Part shown: positions 48,534-52,673 of the stretch, in pieces
How the letters are laid out: the number at the start of each line of letters is the position of its first letter
Numbering within the stretch: the first letter of the stretch is position 1
Source of the DNA: Elusimicrobiota bacterium
GTDB taxonomy: Bacteria; Elusimicrobiota; Elusimicrobia; UBA1565; UBA9628
Direction: 5' to 3'
Length of the DNA: 52,673 nt
Assembly (NCBI GenBank): GCA_016218575.1
Contig: JACRDN010000007.1
Span: 1 to 52,673, forward strand
The notes under the pieces: generated by a model
Databases searched by the model: none
What the model was told of the DNA's origin: nothing
The model's input: the letters and a program-made list of their open reading frames with translations, nothing else
Made by a program: the position numbers and the translations under genes

Positions 48534-50636
48534 TCACCGCTCTCCCAGAACGGCTTCCTTTTCAAAAATTGCGCCTTGACGGGCGATCCTGAGGGACAAC
48601 TTCTCTCCCGGCTGGAGACGGCTCAAGGCCTGCTCGAGAGCCTCGAAATCCGTTCCGAGGAGGACATCCCCGGACTCTATCCCGGCCCGGGCCGCGGGCG
48701 AGCCGGGCCGGACCGCCTCCACGGCGAGGCCCTTGTCCTGGGCCGTGTCACCGCCGCGGTCCAATACGATGCCGAGCCAAGGGGAGCGCAGATGGCCGAG
48801 CTTCCCATATTGCGCCAGGGCCCTTGCCAAGTCCTCCGAGGAAATGGCCATGTTGAGGCCTTCGGCGCCGGCTATGCCCATGGTGTTGAGGCCGACGATC
48901 TCTCCTTTGTTGTTGATGAGAGGGCCGCCGGAATTGCCGTGGTTGACGGCCGCGTCGGTCTGGACATAGCTTACGTGGCCGTTGCTTCGCTCCCCGATGC
49001 CGCTGATGATTCCCGCGCTCGCCGAAAAGGGCTGGAATTGAGGGTAACCCAAGGCCAGGACTTTCTGCCCTTCGGCCAAGGACGCGGGCTCGGCCAGGGG
49101 AAGCAAGGCCCAGCCCCCGAGGCGGGCCGGGAGCTGAATCAACGCGATATCTTTGTCCGGGTTGATGTCTAGGACGAGCCCCTTCATTTGCCGGCCGTCG
49201 GTAAAGTCTACCTGGACTTGTCCGCCTCGGCCTGCGGCCGCGGCTACGTGGGCGTTGGTGAGGACGAGGCCTTCCGCGGTAATAATGACGCCCGAGCCGA
49301 TCCCCTCGTCAGTGATTATGCGAAGCACGGAGGGCTTGGCCGAGGCTATGGCCGCCTCGTCCGTGAGGATAGGCCTCGGCGCTGGTGAGGTCGGTTTAGG
49401 AGCTAGCGTTGCGGGCTGAGCGGTGCTAGCTACGCGCGGGGCCGGAGCCGCGGGCGCGAGTGCGGGTGCGGCGAATCGAGGGGCCGAGAAAGCGAGAAGC
49501 CCGAAGAAGGCCGCGGCTAAAACCTTGCGGGCCAATCCCGGGGCGCCGGCCTTTTGGCTCGCGCGGGTAAAATAATAGAGATGGGCCAAGGCCCCGATGC
49601 CTATGAGCTGCTTCAAGGCCGGATCCAGCGGGAGGAGGGATATAGCGTTGTAGGCCGCGTGGGCCGCGATCGGGGCGATGAGGCTCCTGGTGCGGTAGGC
49701 GGCATGCGCCAAGGCCAGGCCTAGGATAAGATGCTGGGCCATAAACACGGGTTCTACTCCCCAGCGAGGGAAATGAGCCGCCGTGAATCCCAGGGCGGAA
49801 AGACCGGCCGCCAAGGGGAAGGCCTTCCTTGACAGGAAGGTCGCCAGGGCGAGGGCATTCCTTGCCAAAGGCCCCCAGCTGAAGAGCTCCGGCAAGGCTT
49901 CGAGAACGCGGGAGGCCTTGTTGGAGAGCGGTCCGAGCGCCGCCAATGCGTAGAAGGCGAGCCCGAATTCGACGCCCCGAAAGAGGACTTCCTCGAGGGC
50001 CGCCAGGGCCGGGATCCCAGCCAAGAAGAAGAGCCAAGGGTGCGTTTCGAGGATGCGGGAGGTATCCGCCGGCCCCAGGAAAGCCATGAGCTCGGCGCGG
50101 CCGAGGGCGTCCAAGAATTGGGACGGGACGGCGAGCGGCCAATGATAGAGACGGCAGAGGGCTTCCACGCAGACCTGGGCCAGGGCCCCCAAGCCCGCGA
50201 GGTTGATCCCCCATTGGAGTCCGTAGAGGGCCTGCCTCGGGCGGCTCAGCTCGAGGTGAGGCGGCCCGCCGTTGCGGTCGCGGCGGGCCGAGGGCTTGGG
50301 CTTTGCAAGCGGTTTGGAGAGCTCCAGCCTCAGCGCCGGGGCGGCCGGAAAGGACGGCGGGAGCGTGAGGCCTTGCGTTGAGCTCTCGGCCTCGAAGACT
50401 TGGGCCCCTTGGTCCTTGTCGAGCTCTATTGCGCGGGCCGCGTCTTTGGCGCGCAAGGCCAAGAGCCGTACTGGAAGCCGCGCGGCCAGGGCCGCGACTA
50501 ATTTCTGGAGCCTCGGCCCCGGCCGCGCCGCGCGCGGCGCGGCGGAAAGCGCTTCAGGCGGGAAAGAGGCTAGAAGCAAGGACGCGGACAGGAGCAGGGA
50601 AATCAGCCTCATTGGAAATTGACGCGACTCCGCCAT
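48534..50636 (-). CDS. CPBP intramembrane protease fused to HtrA-type serine protease with PDZ
   Basis: A 700-residue protein. A signal-like segment (MRLISLLLSASLLLASFPPEA from residue 9) is followed by an Ala/Arg-rich linker. Residues ~135-385 are a polytopic CPBP/Abi domain with its three motifs: EEVLFR (215-220), FTAAH (284-288) and HAAYN (326-330). After an Ala/Pro linker (~385-425) comes a trypsin-like HtrA domain (~428-610): H463 in LTNAHV, D496 in DKDIALI, S569 in GNSGGPL. A PDZ domain closes it (~617-695). Both active sites appear complete. HtrA is a periplasmic protein quality-control protease; CPBP enzymes cleave within membranes. The start at 50636 or 50612 is uncertain. Confidence 0.92.
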   Translation of the reverse strand: MAESRQFPMRLISLLLSASLLLASFPPEALSAAPRAARPGPRLQKLVAALAARLPVRLLALRAKDAARAIELDKDQGAQVFEAESSTQGLTLPPSFPAAPALRLELSKPLAKPKPSARRDRNGGPPHLELSRPRQALYGLQWGINLAGLGALAQVCVEALCRLYHWPLAVPSQFLDALGRAELMAFLGPADTSRILETHPWLFFLAGIPALAALEEVLFRGVEFGLAFYALAALGPLSNKASRVLEALPELFSWGPLARNALALATFLSRKAFPLAAGLSALGFTAAHFPRWGVEPVFMAQHLILGLALAHAAYRTRSLIAPIAAHAAYNAISLLPLDPALKQLIGIGALAHLYYFTRASQKAGAPGLARKVLAAAFFGLLAFSAPRFAAPALAPAAPAPRVASTAQPATLAPKPTSPAPRPILTDEAAIASAKPSVLRIITDEGIGSGVIITAEGLVLTNAHVAAAAGRGGQVQVDFTDGRQMKGLVLDINPDKDIALIQLPARLGGWALLPLAEPASLAEGQKVLALGYPQFQPFSASAGIISGIGERSNGHVSYVQTDAAVNHGNSGGPLINNKGEIVGLNTMGIAGAEGLNMAISSEDLARALAQYGKLGHLRSPWLGIVLDRGGDTAQDKGLAVEAVRPGSPAARAGIESGDVLLGTDFEALEQALSRLQPGEKLSLRIARQGAIFEKEAVLGER

Positions 50637-50671
50637 GCCTAGATTCTAAAACCGACCGGAGAAGGCCGGCA

Positions 50672-50709
50672 TGGGCCTTTCGGGCTTCGGCGGCCGGGCA
50701 AGGGGCCTA
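50672..50709 (-). promoter_or_regulatory. GGCC-rich upstream element of the CPBP-HtrA gene
   Basis: On the plus strand TGGGCCTTTC (50672-50681) and GGCAAGGGGCCTA (50697-50709) match the boxes at 36366-36375 and 36392-36404 (10/10 and 12/13) with start-to-start spacing of 25 versus 26 bases. In gene sense: TAGGCCCCTTGCC ... GAAAGGCCCA, 36-73 bases before the start codon. Shared regulatory site or structured leader. Confidence 0.55.
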
Positions 50710-50724
50710 TGGAGAAATTAGGCC

Positions 50725-51278
50725 CTATTTCTTGATTATTGAACCGTTGATAACGCATTCCCCGCTGGAGAAGCAGGCGATATCCGGATGGATTTCGATG
50801 GATCCCGCGACGTGAAGCGAGCCGTCGCGCCGGACGGCCGCATTGATCTGGAACGTGTTGTGGTGGTGGGGGAATTGGAACTCGTTGTTTGACGCTTCCC
50901 GGACGATGTAAAGGATCGTTTCGTCCGGATTTATGGAAAACCAGCCGCGTACGGCTCTCTCGACTAAAGCGCCGTTGGATTGGAAATATTTTTTCAAAGC
51001 CGCTTGGGCGAAGGCGGAAATGCTTGGACCCCAGGAAAACTCGGGCAGAGGATTGGTTTCCTCCTGAGGATAATCCCAAATGACGGGAAGCGAGTTGTAA
51101 TGATAGAGGGAGAGCTCTTCTTGGAGTGGTCGTTCATGGGCGGTCCCGGCGATGGGATGAAGGGACCCGTCTATCGCGGCCGCGTCGTGAGTTTCCAGAG
51201 AGAGAGTCGGAGTGAATAGATTCAAGGCCTTTTCGACGTCCGCGAGGCCGCGTCCCGTTTGATGGAGAAAAAGCAAAA
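50725..51278 (-). pseudogene. Unknown gene, 5' end removed by the IS256-family element
   Basis: Reading on the minus strand from the IS junction, about 183 residues of open frame end at 50725. There is no Met in this part, so the start was lost at the insertion. The sequence includes LSLYHYNSLPVIWDYPQEE, FAQAALKKYFQSNG, GWFSINPDETILYIVREASN and ends CFSSGECVINGSIIKK. I recognise no family. The apparent start further upstream lies within the transposase gene and is an artefact of the junction. Confidence 0.6.
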
Positions 51279-51309
51279 AGCGTAACCTTTGGTTGAGGAA
51301 ATCAAAAGA

Positions 51310-51327
51310 GGCCAGCTTGAACTGGCC
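51310..51327 (+). other. Hairpin at the left end of the IS
   Basis: GGCCAG-CTTGAA-CTGGCC forms a 6-base stem inside the IS, six bases before the transposase ribosome binding site (AGGAGG, 51333-51338). Such stems near IS ends can limit translation from transcripts entering from outside. Confidence 0.4.
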
Positions 51328-51348
51328 CACCAAGGAGGTTACGCTCAA

Positions 51349-52605
51349 ATGAAGAATAGCAAAGAGGTGGTCACCCAGGGAAATGCAATGAGCATGCCGT
51401 TCGGGGGAGATCTTCTCAGCGAGGCGATTCGGCTTCGGATTCGAGAGGCGATGACGCAGATCGCCAACGAAGAAATGGACGCCGCGTTGGGAGCCAGGCT
51501 TCACGAAAGAACGGAGAACCGTCGAGGATACCGGCACGGGAGCGAGGAGAGAACGTTAACGACGGGTTCTGGCAAGACGACGTTCAACATGCCGCGTGCG
51601 AAGATATTTGCGGCCGGGGGCGTTGAGCAAGAATGGCAGTCGACGATGATCCCGCGCTACGCCCGTCGCTGTCGCGCGGTGGACGCGGCGCTGTTGGGGA
51701 TGTATTTCGGCGGCGTGAACACGCGCAAGGTGAAACAGGCGATCCGTCCGTTGCTGCGCAATTCGCCGCTGTCGAAGTCGGCGATCTCGCGGCTGATCGT
51801 GAGGCTGAAGGAATACTTCGAGGCTTGGCGCCGGCGGAGTTTGGCTGGGGAGGACGTCCGCTATGTTTACCTTGACGGCATTTGCGTGCGTGTGCGCTGC
51901 GGGGGCAGGACGGAGAGTCTGCCCGTGTTGGCGGTCGTGGGCGTGCGAGCCGATGGGGAGAAGGTCCTCTTGGCTCTAGAGCTGTGTGGTGCGGAGAGCA
52001 CGTCGTCTTGGAAGGGCCTCATCGAGAGCTTGAGTGGGCGAGGCCTGCGTGCCCCGCGGCTGGCGATCATTGACGGCAACCCCGGGTTGACGCAGGCTCT
52101 GGCGCAGACATGGCCCAAGACGCAGCGGCAGCGATGCGCCGTTCACAAGCTGCGCAACCTTCATGACCACGCTCCGAAACGGCACTACGACGAGATCAAA
52201 GACGATTTTCATGCCATCGTCTACGCCGAGAACTATGCCGCGGGTCAGGCGGCCTACGAAGTCTTCCTTGGGAAATGGAAACGCTCGTGCGAAGGCGTCG
52301 CCCGATCGCTGGAGGAAGCCGGCCCGGAATTGCTGGCTTTCTATCGCTATCCACAGAGCCAGTGGAAATCGCTGCGGACCACGAACATCATCGAACGCAT
52401 CAACGGGGAGTTTAGACGGCGGATCAAGACCCAAAGCTCGTTTCCCTCGGAGCAATCCGTTTTAGTCTTGTTGTTTGGGCTGATGGCCTCGGGAATGATT
52501 CGGATGCGGCGCATCGAAGGGCACGCGGATATGAGCAATGTTCCTGCGCTGGCCGCGATTGGAACCGAAGAGCAAGCGGAGGTGAGGCAACTAGTCGCGG
52601 CCTAA
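51349..52605 (+). CDS. IS256-family transposase
   Basis: A 418-residue DDE transposase from the ATG at 51349, preceded by AGGAGG. Catalytic residues lie in VYLDGICVRV (Asp), AIIDGNPGLTQAL (Asp) and TTNIIERINGEFRRR (Glu). RCAVHKLRNL is the conserved CxxH region of the family. It moves the element by copy-paste through a circle intermediate in known members. The frame is intact, so the element may still be active. An upstream in-frame start at 51289 would lie in the terminal repeat. Confidence 0.95.
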   Translation: MKNSKEVVTQGNAMSMPFGGDLLSEAIRLRIREAMTQIANEEMDAALGARLHERTENRRGYRHGSEERTLTTGSGKTTFNMPRAKIFAAGGVEQEWQSTMIPRYARRCRAVDAALLGMYFGGVNTRKVKQAIRPLLRNSPLSKSAISRLIVRLKEYFEAWRRRSLAGEDVRYVYLDGICVRVRCGGRTESLPVLAVVGVRADGEKVLLALELCGAESTSSWKGLIESLSGRGLRAPRLAIIDGNPGLTQALAQTWPKTQRQRCAVHKLRNLHDHAPKRHYDEIKDDFHAIVYAENYAAGQAAYEVFLGKWKRSCEGVARSLEEAGPELLAFYRYPQSQWKSLRTTNIIERINGEFRRRIKTQSSFPSEQSVLVLLFGLMASGMIRMRRIEGHADMSNVPALAAIGTEEQAEVRQLVAA

Positions 52606-52673
52606 AAAGTTAGAATGAATCCCTCACCAATTAGGTTACGCTACGCAATTTCCCCGGACATCGGGGCACGGCC

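Larger units (their letters stand above)
51279..52642 (+). mobile_element. IS256-family insertion sequence
   Basis: A 1364-base element bounded by inverted repeats. The left end reads AGCGTAACCTTTGGTTGAGG; the right end, reverse complemented, AGCGTAACCTAATTGGTGAGG. The first nine bases are identical and further matches follow after a small gap. It contains one transposase gene. No matching direct repeat of 8-9 bases is seen in the flanks (AAGCAAAA on the left, ACGCAATT on the right), so the element may have lost its original neighbour on one side. Confidence 0.85.

Noticed and set aside
51279-51537. Start of the unknown minus-strand gene inside the transposase gene
   Set aside because: This part is antisense to a well-supported IS256-family transposase and the element's terminal repeat lies between the two parts, so the apparent long frame is a junction artefact.

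Overview
The window is high-GC bacterial chromosome. It begins in the last codons of tuf and runs through a complete, co-directional S10-spc-alpha ribosomal protein cluster, cell-shape and peptidoglycan genes, a horizontally acquired restriction island, and a set of very large exported or membrane proteins. No 16S rRNA or other phylogenetic marker RNA is present, so the host is an inference. Gene order, the zinc-type S14, S4 and L36, the joining of ribosomal genes to mreBCD-mrdA-rodA-rng, and the habit of building long fused exported proteins would fit a member of the Elusimicrobiota, but a tree of the ribosomal proteins is needed to settle it.

Region 1 (1-15526) holds tuf, rpsJ-rplC-rplD-rplW-rplB-rpsS-rplV-rpsC-rplP-rpmC-rpsQ, rplN-rplX-rplE-rpsZ-rpsH-rplF-rplR-rpsE-rplO-secY-adk-map-infA-rpmJ, and rpsM-rpsK-rpsD-rpoA-rplQ. 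Most genes overlap or are separated by a few bases, as expected of one long operon. rpmD (L30) is absent from its usual place. L5 carries an Ala/Lys N-terminal extension and S3 an Ala/Pro/Glu C-terminal tail.

Region 2 (15526-26603) continues on the same strand with mreB, mreC, mreD, mrdA (PBP2), rodA, an RNase E/G, an N-acetylmuramoyl-L-alanine amidase, murI, rho and a RidA-family gene. It covers rod-complex morphogenesis and wall turnover plus two RNA-processing factors. Rho lacks the usual N-terminal RNA-binding OB domain and has a His/Gly-rich tail instead. RNase E/G has a similar Arg/Gln/His-rich tail.

Region 3 (26606-35723) is a defence island. An XRE-type regulator diverges from a type I restriction-modification system (hsdM, hsdS, hsdR). 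Interspersed are a truncated ORF6N gene, a small membrane protein gene, and a wHTH remnant. Two Mrr-type PD-(D/E)XK nucleases follow. hsdR is flanked by two near-identical long palindromes, and palindromic operators sit at the hsdM promoter and after hsdM.

Region 4 (35705-50636) encodes exported and membrane proteins: a secreted protein made of 15-residue repeats, a small secreted protein, a 2753-residue polypeptide combining BatD-like, BatA, TPR, BatB and DUF58 modules, a MoxR AAA+ ATPase with an N-terminal signal/membrane extension, a secreted HEXXH protein, and an unusual CPBP-HtrA-PDZ fusion protease. The MoxR, giant and HEXXH genes form one operon. Similar GGCC-rich elements lie upstream of several of these genes.

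Region 5 (50725-52673) is an IS256-family insertion sequence that cuts off the 5' part of an unknown minus-strand gene.

The strongest candidates for something undescribed are the single-polypeptide MoxR/Bat system with its membrane-linked MoxR, the CPBP-HtrA fusion, the shared upstream element of exported-protein genes, and the palindrome-flanked composite restriction island.
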